64,000 nucleotides of DNA from Bacteroides salyersiae WAL 10018 = DSM 18765 = JCM 12988 (GTDB taxonomy: Bacteria; Bacteroidota; Bacteroidia; Bacteroidales; Bacteroidaceae): contig NZ_KB905467.1 of assembly GCF_000381365.1 (NCBI RefSeq), forward strand, positions 1,418,644 through 1,482,643, written 5' to 3'. The position numbers and the translations under genes are program-made. The notes beneath the pieces are model-generated. The model made no database searches. It worked only from the letters and a program-made list of their open reading frames with translations, and had not been told where the DNA came from. Shown one piece after another: positions 25,030-33,519 of this stretch; positions within the stretch are counted from its first letter, which is position 1; the number at the start of each line of letters is the position of its first letter.

Positions 25030-26067
25030 TTATTTATGGTTCAACTTGTCCTTAATCTCGCTCATGCGCTTGTTCCAGGGGCTTTCACCCGTCGGATTCA
25101 CACGAAGGTCGGTCATGACACTACGTTTGGGGGAAAGCTTCTCCAATGCCTTTTCCCCGTTCTCCCGGTCTTTTGCCAGAAGGTTCTCATAGATGGGGCG
25201 GGTGGCGGCATCGATACGGCCGTCCTGTTCCGCATCATCAAGCAGTTTCTTACGCGCGGCAGCGTCATCCGCATCCGCCTTGTCCTGGAACACCTTCAGT
25301 TCGCCCTTCAGGCGGGTGACCTCGGCATCAAGGGCCGGGACTTTGCCAGCCTCCGTTTCCAGCAGTCCGATTTCACGCAGGAAATCGTCATCCGTCGCAC
25401 AGTTCTTGAACCGCGGACGTCTCTTGAGTTCGTCTAAATTCATGCTATTCTCGTTTTGTGGCTTGTGCAGCCGGTTATTGAATATTTGAAATACTTGTTC
25501 GGGGGTACTGTCCTCCGGTACCGGGTCAGCGTCATAAATACCGTCGATAAGCCCCAGCGCCAGCGCCTCGTCGGCACGCAGCCAGTGATCCTTGCCGTCA
25601 AAATACATCGCGCGGATTTCCTCCTTGTCCTTGCCCATACGGGTGGCATACATCTCGCAAAGGGTATCCTCAAGCGCCTCGATCTCACGGATGCAGTCCT
25701 TCATCTCATCCTTGTTGCCGTAACAGCCGCCCTGGACACTGTGAAGCATCAGACGGGCATAACGGCTCATCTGCACGGGCTTGCCGCAAAGGGCGATGAC
25801 GGAGGCCATGCTGGCGGCGATGCCGTCCACGTAGATGGTAATGTCGGCCTTGCTGTTCTTCAAGGCATTGAAAATGGCGATGCCCGAATAAACCTCGCCG
25901 CCGTTGCTGTTGATACGCACGTCCACCTTCCCGGTCAGGGCTTCCGCTTCCAGAAGTTCACGGGCAATATCACCGCTGCGCACGTTATCATCGTACTCAC
26001 CGATGTCACCGTAAAGAAGGATGCAACAGGCATCGGTTCCGGGTATCATATTGAAAAATCTACTCAT
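25030..26067 (-). CDS. head maturation protease (ClpP-like) fused to scaffold
   Basis: The N-terminal half is ClpP-like: INSNGGEVYSG, catalytic Ser in GIAASMASVIAL and His in ARLMLHSVQGG, then an Asp region. It should cleave scaffold and capsid precursors. The C-terminal 130 residues are charged and helical, as in capsid scaffolds. An internal ATG (MNLDELKRRPRFKN, start near 25441) heads the scaffold part, so a shorter scaffold-only product is possible. The ATG at 26067 is preferred over an upstream frame start, because the residues before it do not look conserved. Confidence 0.85.
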   Translation of the reverse strand: MSRFFNMIPGTDACCILLYGDIGEYDDNVRSGDIARELLEAEALTGKVDVRINSNGGEVYSGIAIFNALKNSKADITIYVDGIAASMASVIALCGKPVQMSRYARLMLHSVQGGCYGNKDEMKDCIREIEALEDTLCEMYATRMGKDKEEIRAMYFDGKDHWLRADEALALGLIDGIYDADPVPEDSTPEQVFQIFNNRLHKPQNENSMNLDELKRRPRFKNCATDDDFLREIGLLETEAGKVPALDAEVTRLKGELKVFQDKADADDAAARKKLLDDAEQDGRIDAATRPIYENLLAKDRENGEKALEKLSPKRSVMTDLRVNPTGESPWNKRMSEIKDKLNHK

Positions 26068-26263
26068 GTCACTATCGTTTTGGCAGGTCCTTCCCTGCAA
26101 AGTTTACGGTGCGAAATTAGGGGGATTAAAAGCCTTTTTCAAACCGCGTTTTCATCATGGAGACTTTAAAGGATTGCCATGACGCTTTAAAATGTCATCA
26201 TGCGGAGCGCGTTTTTTTTCGCTCCTTTTCCTTATCAATTTTGCACGTAAAAAAGGAGGTAAT
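26068..26263. promoter_or_regulatory. divergent intergenic region between left and right late genes
   Basis: The - strand protease operon and the + strand terminase operon start back to back here. Weak matches to the Bacteroides -7 box are CAATTTTG on the + strand (26236-26243) and AAACTTTG on the - strand (26105-26098); each has one mismatch. A strong ribosome site (AAAGGAGG) precedes the terminase ATG. TTTAAAGG and CTTTAAAATG repeats around 26165-26192 could bind a late activator. Nothing here is certain beyond the divergent layout. Confidence 0.45.
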
Positions 26264-26710
26264 ATGGCCGAACTTACAAACGAGCAGAAAAAGGCATGGG
26301 CGAAAACGCTCTACACCCGCGAAACGCTCACGCAGGCGGAAATAGCCGAGCGTGTGGGGGTTTCACGGGTGACTGTGAACAACTGGATAGGCAAAGGAAA
26401 CTGGGAGCAGCTGAAGGCTTCCATAACCATCACACGGGAGGAGCAGCTGAAGAACCTGTACCGGCAGCTGGCGGAACTCAACAACGCCATCATGGGAAAG
26501 CCGGAAGGGGAACGGTTCCCGAACGCCGCGGAAGCGGACACCATTTCCAAACTGTCGAACGCCATCAAGAAACTGGAAACAGAAGTGGGGCTGGCGGACA
26601 TCATCTCCGTGTTCTCCGACCTGCTCAAATGGGTGCGGACCTACGATTCCACGCAGGCGAAGGAGATCACCCCGCTTCTGGACGCGTTTGTCAAATCAAA
26701 ATTATCCTGA
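26264..26710 (+). CDS. terminase small subunit (helix-turn-helix)
   Basis: The 148-residue protein has an N-terminal helix-turn-helix (LTQAEIAERVGVSRVTVNNW, residues 24-43) followed by a helical oligomerisation region. This is the plan of small terminase subunits, which recognise phage DNA and regulate the large subunit. The ATG at 26264 has AAAGGAGG five to six nt upstream, so I start here rather than at the longer frame. The gene abuts the large subunit gene with one base between stop and start. Confidence 0.8.
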   Translation: MAELTNEQKKAWAKTLYTRETLTQAEIAERVGVSRVTVNNWIGKGNWEQLKASITITREEQLKNLYRQLAELNNAIMGKPEGERFPNAAEADTISKLSNAIKKLETEVGLADIISVFSDLLKWVRTYDSTQAKEITPLLDAFVKSKLS

Positions 26711-26711
26711 C

Positions 26712-28280
26712 ATGGCAAAGAAAAGACTCACACCCCAGGACAGGATCGCACTGGACAACTGGAACGAGCTGGTGGCATCCGTGCGCGAACATTCGGACAT
26801 CAACCCCACGGACACGGAAACGGAAATCAGGCAGAGGCGGGAAAGACTGGAGAAGAACGACGAGGAGTGGTTCAAATACTACTTCGCCATGTATTGCACC
26901 TGCGAGTCCGCCGCCTTCCACAAAAAAGCCACCGGGCGGCTGATGAGGAACAACCGCTGGTACGAGGTAAGGGCCTGGTCACGCGAGCTGGCGAAATCCG
27001 CACGCTCCATGATGGAGATATCCAAACTGGCACTGACAAAAAAGATACGCAACGTGCTGCTGATCTCCAACTCGGCAGACAATGCGGAAAGGCTACTGCT
27101 GCCGTTCATGGCGAACTTCGAGGAGAACCAGCGGATCATACAGGACTACGGACAGCAGAAAAAACCGGGAGCGTGGGAAACCGGGGAGTTCACCTGCATG
27201 TCCGGATGCTCCTTCCGCGCCATCGGAGCCGGGCAGTCACCGCGCGGTACGCGTAACAAGAACTTCCGGCCGGACTTCATTCTGGTGGACGATATAGACA
27301 CCGACGAGGAGTGCCGGAATCCGGAACGGATCAAAACCAAATGGAAATGGCTGGAGGAGGCGCTGATACCGACCATGTCCGTATCGGGAAACTACCGCAT
27401 CCTGTTCAACGGGAACATCATCGCGCCGGACTGCTGCATCAAAAGGGCCATCGAAAAGGCAACCGAACTGAAGGCGAAAGGAATCGGGCACGTGGATATC
27501 ATCAACATCCGGGGAAAGGACGGGCTGTCCGTATGGCCCGAAAAGAACTCCGAGGAGGATATAGACCTCTTCCTCTCACTGGTCAGCGCGGCGGCGGCAC
27601 AGAAAGAGTTCTTCAACAACCCGGTGGTGGACGGCGGCGTGTTCGCGGAAATCACCTACGGGAAAGTGCCGGCACTTTCCAAGTTCAAGTTCCTGGTGAT
27701 ATACGGGGACCCCGCACCGGGAGAGAACAAGACGAAAAAAAGTTCCACCAAAACGGTGTGCCTGCTCGGGAAACTCGCGGGAAGGCTTTATCTGATAAAA
27801 ACGTTCCTGGACAGGGGGCTGAACGCGGAATTTGTAGAGTGGTACATCAAGCTGCTGGAGTTCGTGGGCGGGAAAACCACCGTATACTGTTACATGGAGA
27901 ACAACAAATTACAGGATCCTTTTTTCCAGCAGGTATTCCAGCCCATCGTGCGGCGGATACGCAGGGAAAGGAAAATATCACTGTACATCACCGGGGACGA
28001 GGAGAAGAAGACCGACAAGGCCACACGTATCGAGGCGAACCTGGAACCGCTCAACCGGGAGGGGAACCTGGTACTCAACGAGGCCGAAAAGGACAACCCG
28101 CACATGAAACGGATGGCGGAACAGTTCAAGCTGTTCAACCTGCAACTGACCTATCCGGCAGACGGACCCGACTGCGTGGAGGGGGGAAACAGAATTATAG
28201 ACCGCAAGGCCAGACAGTCGGAAAAGCCCGTCATTGTCACAAGGAAAAGCACGCGGTCACAAAACAAGTACAGAGTGTAA
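26712..28280 (+). CDS. terminase large subunit (Mu gp28-like)
   Basis: The 522-residue protein carries an ATPase half with an adaptive Walker A-like RELAKSARSMM, followed by NVLLISNSAD and a Walker B (FILVDDID), and a nuclease half with acidic residues at VIYGDPAPGENK and later YMENNKLQDPF. It packages DNA into proheads by headful cutting. Mu-like phages package from the host junction. I start at MAKKRLTPQDR, two bases after the small subunit stop, as residues upstream are shared with the previous gene in another frame. Confidence 0.92.
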   Translation: MAKKRLTPQDRIALDNWNELVASVREHSDINPTDTETEIRQRRERLEKNDEEWFKYYFAMYCTCESAAFHKKATGRLMRNNRWYEVRAWSRELAKSARSMMEISKLALTKKIRNVLLISNSADNAERLLLPFMANFEENQRIIQDYGQQKKPGAWETGEFTCMSGCSFRAIGAGQSPRGTRNKNFRPDFILVDDIDTDEECRNPERIKTKWKWLEEALIPTMSVSGNYRILFNGNIIAPDCCIKRAIEKATELKAKGIGHVDIINIRGKDGLSVWPEKNSEEDIDLFLSLVSAAAAQKEFFNNPVVDGGVFAEITYGKVPALSKFKFLVIYGDPAPGENKTKKSSTKTVCLLGKLAGRLYLIKTFLDRGLNAEFVEWYIKLLEFVGGKTTVYCYMENNKLQDPFFQQVFQPIVRRIRRERKISLYITGDEEKKTDKATRIEANLEPLNREGNLVLNEAEKDNPHMKRMAEQFKLFNLQLTYPADGPDCVEGGNRIIDRKARQSEKPVIVTRKSTRSQNKYRV

Positions 28281-28298
28281 ACTTCAATACCTATCATT

Positions 28299-28724
28299 AT
28301 GAGCAAATTTATCGAACTTTCAGACTACGACGCGAGCATACACCGCGAGATTCTGGACGCACTGACAAGGGAGGACGACGCCGTCGTGGAGATATGCGAG
28401 GACCGCGCCGTCGCCGAGATGCGCTGCTACCTTTCCAGACGTTACGACTGTGACAAAATATTCACGGCAACCGGTGACAAACGCAACCAGCTTGTCCTGA
28501 TGATGGCCATCGACATAGCCGTGTACCACATCTTCTGCATACATAACCCGAGGAACCTGTCACCGCTGCGGAAGGAACGCCACGAAAGGGCGGTCGAATG
28601 GCTGAAAGCCGTGGCGGCCGAGGAGATATCGGTGGACGGCCTGCCCCTGCTGTCCGAAGAGACGAGGGCGGCAAAATCAAATTTCCTTATCAAAAGCAAC
28701 CGTAAACGTGTAAACCATTGGTAA
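28299..28724 (+). CDS. Mu gp36-like head completion/neck protein (DUF1320)
   Basis: The 141-residue protein has the DUF1320 pattern: AVAEMRCYLSRRYDCDKIF and LVLMMAIDIAVYHIFCIHNP, then a basic C-terminus (KSNRKRVNHW). The family belongs to Mu-like phages and is thought to work at the head-tail connector. It lies between terminase and portal genes rather than after the capsid gene as in Mu, because this phage splits its late genes into two opposing blocks. The gene ends 1 bp before the portal ATG. Confidence 0.8.
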   Translation: MSKFIELSDYDASIHREILDALTREDDAVVEICEDRAVAEMRCYLSRRYDCDKIFTATGDKRNQLVLMMAIDIAVYHIFCIHNPRNLSPLRKERHERAVEWLKAVAAEEISVDGLPLLSEETRAAKSNFLIKSNRKRVNHW

Positions 28725-28725
28725 T

Positions 28726-30114
28726 ATGAACAAAAGAAAGAAAGGGGCCGGAAAGATAACCCAAAGCGGGAACCTGCCGAGGCCCGGGCAGAAAGGACCC
28801 GCAACCATCATACTGACACAGCCCAGAAGGTTCGGTATAGACATAGCGGACTACATGCTCGCGGTAAGGGCTTTCGAGAATGTGGACTACTCCAGACGCT
28901 TCAGGCTGTACGACCTGTTCAGCGACATACTCATGGACACGCACCTGACAAGTGTCATAGAGAAACGGAAGAATGCCGCACTGGCATCTTCCATAGAATT
29001 CCGCAGGAACGGGAAGCCGGACGAGAAGGTGAACAAGCAGATCAGGTCCCCATGGTTCCGGAAGTTCATAGGGGACATCCTGGACGCCAAATTCTGGGGG
29101 TTCTCACTCGTGCAGTTCTACCGCAAGGGGGAATGGGTGAACTACGACCTGATACCGCGCAAACACGTCGATCCCGTGCGCAGGCTCATACTGCGGCACC
29201 AGACGGACACCACCGGGACGTCCTGGGACGAGTACCCCGACCTGTTGTTCATCGGTTCACCCGACGATCCCGGACTGCTGGTGAAAGCAGCCATCTGGGT
29301 GATATACAAACGTAACGACGTGGCGGACTGGGCACAGTTCGCGGAAGTGTTCGGAGCGCCCATCAGGGAGTACACGTATCCCACGGATGACGACGAGGCA
29401 CGGCAGAGGGCGCTGGACGACGCGGACAGCACCGGAAGCCTGTCGGTTTTCGTGCACGCGGAGGATACGGTGCTCAAGCTCGTGGAAGCCGCGAACAAGA
29501 CAGGGAGCGCGGACCTCTACGACAAGCTCTGCGAGCGCTGCAACAACGAAATCTCAAAGCTGTTCCTCGGAAACACGCTCACCACCGAAGCCTCCGACAA
29601 GGGCACACAGGCACTGGGAACCGTACACAAGGACGTGGAGGAGAAAGTGACGCTCTCCGACAGGCAGGACATCCTCGACGTGCTCAACTATGACATGGCC
29701 GACATATTCGCAATGCTCGGAATAGACACCACAGGCGGGGAGTTCTGCTATCCGGAAAAGAAGCTTATCGAACCGGAGAAAAAGATGTCCATCCTCACAC
29801 AGCTGCGTACGAACTTCAACCTGCCGGTAGGTGACGACTACCTCTACGAGGAATTCGGGATCGAGAAACCGGCAAACTATGACGAGCTGAAGAAACGCCA
29901 GGAGGAGAAAGCGGCGGAAATCGAGGCAGCGAAGGCCCGAGAGACCGAAAAGGCGGAAGAGGATGAACCGGATCCGGAAGAAGAACCGGAACTGGAAAAG
30001 CACGGTAAAGGAACACCCAAAGAAAAGAAAAATGCCCTTAAAAACGCATACAACTGGCTGAAACGTTTTTTCGGGAAAGCCCCGGGGAGAGACGGGGCAG
30101 CTTTAGAATGGTGA
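28726..30114 (+). CDS. portal protein (Mu gp29-like, DUF935)
   Basis: The 462-residue protein has the DUF935 pattern with IADYMLAVRAFENVDYSRRF, LYDLFSDILMDTHLTSVIEK, WGFSLVQFYRKGEWVNYDLI and QEVFG-like WAQFAEVFGAPIREYTYPT. It forms the dodecameric DNA channel at the capsid vertex. The last 70 residues are a highly charged Glu/Lys tail. The stop overlaps the start of the gp30-like gene (ATGGTGA), so the two are coupled. Confidence 0.9.
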   Translation: MNKRKKGAGKITQSGNLPRPGQKGPATIILTQPRRFGIDIADYMLAVRAFENVDYSRRFRLYDLFSDILMDTHLTSVIEKRKNAALASSIEFRRNGKPDEKVNKQIRSPWFRKFIGDILDAKFWGFSLVQFYRKGEWVNYDLIPRKHVDPVRRLILRHQTDTTGTSWDEYPDLLFIGSPDDPGLLVKAAIWVIYKRNDVADWAQFAEVFGAPIREYTYPTDDDEARQRALDDADSTGSLSVFVHAEDTVLKLVEAANKTGSADLYDKLCERCNNEISKLFLGNTLTTEASDKGTQALGTVHKDVEEKVTLSDRQDILDVLNYDMADIFAMLGIDTTGGEFCYPEKKLIEPEKKMSILTQLRTNFNLPVGDDYLYEEFGIEKPANYDELKKRQEEKAAEIEAAKARETEKAEEDEPDPEEEPELEKHGKGTPKEKKNALKNAYNWLKRFFGKAPGRDGAALEW

Positions 30115-31547
30115 TAAACGACCTCTACAGAATGGAGGACAAACAGGTGGAAACTTTATTCTCGTTCGATGAAGAGGTACTGAAGAAAGCCCTGAAGAAC
30201 ATATACAGCAAAGATTTCCATCCCATGACCGACATCGAGGAGAACCTGTTCGAGGCCACGTGGAAAACGATGAACAAAGCCACCGACAAGGGGTTTGGGA
30301 CACGGAAAACCGATGATCCGGATTATGACTTCTACCGTGAAATCCGAATGAACAACGCCGTGTTCGCAGCTTTCAAGGTACACAGGGCACAGAACGACAT
30401 GGCAGCGCTGCTGCTGGACAAAAACGGAAGTTTAAAGCCGTTTGAACAGTGGGTGAAGGAAGCCATGCCCATAGCCGACCACCAGATGATCCATTGGCTG
30501 CGTACAGAATACGACACGGCCGTCATACGGGCACACCAGGCCGCGGACTGGAGACAGTTCGAAAGGGAAAAGGATGTATTGCCGAACCTCAAATGGATGC
30601 CGTCCACAAGTGTGACGCCGGGAGCCGACCACCAGATTTTCTGGGGGACCATACGTCCGATAGATGATCCGTTCTGGAACGAGCACAGGCCCGGAGACAG
30701 ATGGAACTGCAAGTGCACGCTCTCATCAACGGATGAAGCGCCGACAGCGGTACCGGACGAAAACGGGCAGAACAAGGCACATGACGGTCTGGAAAACAAT
30801 CCGGGAAAAGACGGCAAACTGTTTTCAGACAAACACCCCTACATTACTGAAGCGCATCCGGGAGCAAAAAAAGCCGTGGACGCACTGACCAGGCGCATCA
30901 ACGAAATGATAGCCGAAATGCCGGACAACCTGACGCTGGAGGAAAAAACCGACATCGCCCGCAACAATCTCAAGATAGAAAAGGCACTCGGCGTTACCAA
31001 AGGCAAGCCGATGACATACGAACAGGCGAACAAGGGAAAGGAGAACCCGAAATTCGGAAAAGAGGAAGGATACCGCGTGAATTGCCAGACCTGCACCGTG
31101 ACACACATGCTCAGAAGGTTGGGGTTTGACATCGAGGCAAAACCCAACATCAGACAAAGCGCATACAATGAAATGGCAAAACAAGGTATCACATGGGAAG
31201 AACGTTTCCTGAACCGGGACGGAACAAAGCCGGATTATGACTATACCTATAAATGGCAGGTCAGAAAGGGATATCAAGTAATGAATGCAAACCGGCTGAA
31301 GGAATACTTCAGGGAAAAATTCAGAGAGGATGGAATATACGAGATATATTGTGCCTGGAAAGGCGGCTCCGCACACGTGTTCTGCGCAGAGGTGACTGAA
31401 GGAAAGACAAGGTTCTTCGACCCGCAAACCGGAAAGGATGATGCAAGCAATTACATACAGAGCATGAAAGCGGGCCGTGTGGGAGTGATAAGAATAGACA
31501 ACAAACTGGTAAATCCCAAAATCATGGGACTATTCATCACCAAATAA
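30108..31547 (+). CDS. Mu gp30/SPP1 gp7-like head protein fused to papain-fold (Tox-PL) toxin domain
   Basis: Residues 1-210 match the phage minor head/morphogenesis family (Mu gp30 type), ending RPGDRWNCKC, the usual family end. The C-terminal domain (about 315-479) shows a papain-fold deamidase/protease triad: Cys in VNCQTCTVTH (C326), His in GGSAHVFCAE (H423) and Asp in FFDPQTG (D438), the pattern of the Tox-PL glutamine deamidase group. The linker (250-310) is charged. A head protein with a toxin warhead could be ejected with DNA into the host. The active residues are intact; the target is unknown. Confidence 0.8.
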   Translation: MVINDLYRMEDKQVETLFSFDEEVLKKALKNIYSKDFHPMTDIEENLFEATWKTMNKATDKGFGTRKTDDPDYDFYREIRMNNAVFAAFKVHRAQNDMAALLLDKNGSLKPFEQWVKEAMPIADHQMIHWLRTEYDTAVIRAHQAADWRQFEREKDVLPNLKWMPSTSVTPGADHQIFWGTIRPIDDPFWNEHRPGDRWNCKCTLSSTDEAPTAVPDENGQNKAHDGLENNPGKDGKLFSDKHPYITEAHPGAKKAVDALTRRINEMIAEMPDNLTLEEKTDIARNNLKIEKALGVTKGKPMTYEQANKGKENPKFGKEEGYRVNCQTCTVTHMLRRLGFDIEAKPNIRQSAYNEMAKQGITWEERFLNRDGTKPDYDYTYKWQVRKGYQVMNANRLKEYFREKFREDGIYEIYCAWKGGSAHVFCAEVTEGKTRFFDPQTGKDDASNYIQSMKAGRVGVIRIDNKLVNPKIMGLFITK

Positions 31548-31829
31548 ACGGGAAGAAAGTGCCAGCCCCTCCTCACCGTCCACCAGACGGCAGGACTGGC
31601 CGTCGAACAGAATAAAGGCGGGAAGACCGACAGGCAACTCAAAACCATCCCCGTCAACACAGCCCACGGAATAGATGCTTCCTTCAGGGGAACTGGCTGA
31701 TAAGACAACGGAGTTGTAACCGCTACTGTTTGCTAATTCCGACACTTGTTTAGGTATTTCCATAACGCAAAAAGGCACATAAAAAACGCCTTGCTGCAAA
31801 AGTATAAAATTATTTTTTAATTCAGTCAT
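31530..31829 (-). CDS. small antisense gene, candidate immunity protein for the toxin domain
   Basis: The 99-residue frame fills the only gap in the + strand head operon and overlaps the 3' end of the toxin-fusion gene by 18 bp. It is not a shadow, since no + strand gene occupies 31548-31831. The protein is acidic and beta-rich (GYNSVVLSASSPEGSIYSVG, GLPAFILFDGQSCRLVDGEE), in keeping with an immunity protein, but no family is recognised. Antisense orientation would allow expression in the lysogen independent of late genes. It may begin at MEIPKQVSELA (residue 23) instead. Confidence 0.55.
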   Translation of the reverse strand: MTELKNNFILLQQGVFYVPFCVMEIPKQVSELANSSGYNSVVLSASSPEGSIYSVGCVDGDGFELPVGLPAFILFDGQSCRLVDGEEGLALSSRLFGDE

Positions 31830-31831
31830 TC

Positions 31832-32464
31832 ATGGACATAAAAGAATATTCAAAACTGATAAAAGCCAAACGGAAAGAACTGGATGGGCTAATGAAACGG
31901 AAAATGCCGGTTATCGCTGGACGAATGGCAAAAGACCATTTCCAGGACAACTTCCGCCGGGAAGGTTTCGTAAACGGAGGATTACACCCGTGGCCGAAAG
32001 CGAAAAGGCTGTCCTCGGGACGGACCGATGCGGCAGGGAGCTACGGGACGCTGCTCTCCGGAAGGAACCATCTCTTCAGCTCCGTCAAATACATGCCGGG
32101 AGAATACCGAGTGAGGGTGGCAAACGAACTCGTCTATGCGCCGGTCAATAACTGGGGAGGAGAAGTTCATCCGACTGTTACGCCCCAAATGCGGCGTTTT
32201 GCATGGGCGAAGTATTACCAGGCTTCAGGCAAGGCTAAAAAAGCCGCCACGGGCAAAAGAAAAGGCAAAAAGAAGGGTTCTGCCGCAAACAATGAACCGC
32301 AGGAAAATCAGGAAGCGCTGAAATGGAAAAGGCTGGCGCTGACCAAAAAGAAAAAGCTCCGGATAAAAATACCGCAACGCCAGTTTATCGGGGAAAGCCG
32401 GGAACTGTCCGAAAAGATAGACCGTAAAATGGAGAATGAAATCAGAAATATTTTAAACTTATAA
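31832..32464 (+). CDS. phage virion morphogenesis/tail completion protein (Mu gpG type)
   Basis: The 210-residue protein follows the 'phage virion morphogenesis' family: MAKDHFQDNFRREGFVNGG, HPWPKAKR, LLSGRNHLFSSVKYMPG, VYAPVNNWGGEVHPTVTPQM, and a C-terminal QRQFIGESRELSEKI. It acts in head-tail joining. A Lys/Gly-rich insert at about 130-165 is not part of the core. Its ATG is two bases from the divergent small gene start, so any + strand translation signal lies inside the antisense gene's first codons. Confidence 0.8.
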   Translation: MDIKEYSKLIKAKRKELDGLMKRKMPVIAGRMAKDHFQDNFRREGFVNGGLHPWPKAKRLSSGRTDAAGSYGTLLSGRNHLFSSVKYMPGEYRVRVANELVYAPVNNWGGEVHPTVTPQMRRFAWAKYYQASGKAKKAATGKRKGKKKGSAANNEPQENQEALKWKRLALTKKKKLRIKIPQRQFIGESRELSEKIDRKMENEIRNILNL

Positions 32465-32468
32465 CAAC

Positions 32469-32915
32469 ATGGAAGAAATTTTTATCGCGATCATGGAACG
32501 CATCGCCGAAAAGATGCCTGAACTGTCATACATTGACGAGGACTACGGACAGCTTGAAGCCGGGGCGGAGGAGGACCACTATCCGGTAACCTTCCCCTGC
32601 GTGCTTGTCGGGAACGCCGAATCGGACTGGAATGACCTCGGTTACGGGGTACAGAAAAGCGAGTCACTCATCACCATACGACTGGCCATTGACTGCTACG
32701 ATGACACCCACTACACCTCCGGAACCTATGACAAGGTAAGGGAACGGCAGCTGAAGGCCAAAGAGCTGTACAAAGCCTTGCAGGAGTTCCAGTGCACGGA
32801 AGAGACCAGCCCGCTGGTCAGGGTAAAGAGCCGGGACTATTCGCTGCCGGGAAACATCAAGGTGTACGAGACGGTTTATTCTTTCACGCTGCATGACGAG
32901 TCGGCCATGCAGTAA
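32469..32915 (+). CDS. tail terminator/neck protein (Mu gp37-like position)
   Basis: The 148-residue protein has alternating helices and strands (MEEIFIAIMERIAEKMPELS, DYSLPGNIKVYETVYSFTL). Size and location at the end of the head-completion operon fit a tail terminator or neck subunit. I do not see a diagnostic motif, so the function is positional. The gene ends 10 bp before the convergent small gene on the - strand. Confidence 0.6.
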   Translation: MEEIFIAIMERIAEKMPELSYIDEDYGQLEAGAEEDHYPVTFPCVLVGNAESDWNDLGYGVQKSESLITIRLAIDCYDDTHYTSGTYDKVRERQLKAKELYKALQEFQCTEETSPLVRVKSRDYSLPGNIKVYETVYSFTLHDESAMQ

Positions 32916-32924
32916 GGGGAAGGT

Positions 32925-33215
32925 TCATTCCCCCGTGAACAGGGAAAGCTGGACGGCTGTCAGGCGGGGTTTCTTAACCTTTGGGACGGGCTTCACCTCC
33001 AAGTCCTTCAGCTCCCGGCACTTGCACCGGATAATGGACATGATCCGCTCCTCGGAAATGAAAAACTCCTGGCGGGACAACACTTTCAGGGCATCATCAA
33101 AACGCAGGCGCTGCACCTCCGTCCAGTAATAGTAACGGCGGCACAGGGCTTCATCACGGAGTTCTATCAGTTTTTTGTCTCGTCCTTTAGCCATAAGTTC
33201 AGGTATATGCTGCAA
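32925..33215 (-). CDS. small predicted DNA-binding protein
   Basis: The 96-residue protein (probably from MAKGRDKKLIE at 33194) is basic, with helices around YYYWTEVQRLRFDDALKVLS and a FISEERIMSII segment like a helix-turn-helix. Its C-terminus ends LTAVQLSLFTGE. Similar small proteins are common in Bacteroidetes transposable phages but I know no function. It is convergent with the head operon and is the first gene of the early region as read from this side. Confidence 0.6.
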   Translation of the reverse strand: MQHIPELMAKGRDKKLIELRDEALCRRYYYWTEVQRLRFDDALKVLSRQEFFISEERIMSIIRCKCRELKDLEVKPVPKVKKPRLTAVQLSLFTGE

Positions 33216-33246
33216 AATTAGGCATTTAACCGGGGATGTTAATAAA

Positions 33247-33282
33247 AAAACGCCGCATCGTGTATGAATGCGGCGTTTTTCT
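33247..33282. terminator. bidirectional intrinsic terminator
   Basis: AAACGCCGCAT (33249-33259) pairs with ATGCGGCGTTT (33269-33279) with a 9-nt loop, flanked by A-runs on one side and T-runs on the other. It can stop early transcripts coming from the right. It precedes, on the - strand, the gene at 32925. Confidence 0.75.
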
Positions 33283-33301
33283 GTTTAGAGTGTGAACAAA
33301 A

Positions 33302-33517
33302 TCACATGGTCATCAGTTCGGTGTCATCCTCACCCGGAACAAACGGCTCGATGCGGGTGATCACCTTGCTCTGTACCTTCACCCGCCCGCTGCCATTACA
33401 GACCGGACATTTTGCGGATAAAGGAGCTCCTCCCTGGTCCAGGTAAAAGATACGTCCCTTGCCTTCACAACGCTTGCAGGCCATGACGTGCGGCGCGATG
33501 TTCTTCGTCTTCTCCAT
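33302..33517 (-). CDS. small zinc-knuckle protein (DnaJ-type CxxCxGxG)
   Basis: The 71-residue protein has two CxxCxGxG knuckles, MACKRCEGKGRIFYL and KCPVCNGSGRVKV, spaced as in a single DnaJ-like zinc finger pair, and an acidic tail. It probably binds one zinc. A second protein of the same type is encoded at 36816. The role in the early region is unknown; nucleic-acid binding is possible. It ends with GEDDTELMTM. Confidence 0.75.
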   Translation of the reverse strand: MEKTKNIAPHVMACKRCEGKGRIFYLDQGGAPLSAKCPVCNGSGRVKVQSKVITRIEPFVPGEDDTELMTM

Positions 33518-33519
33518 GA

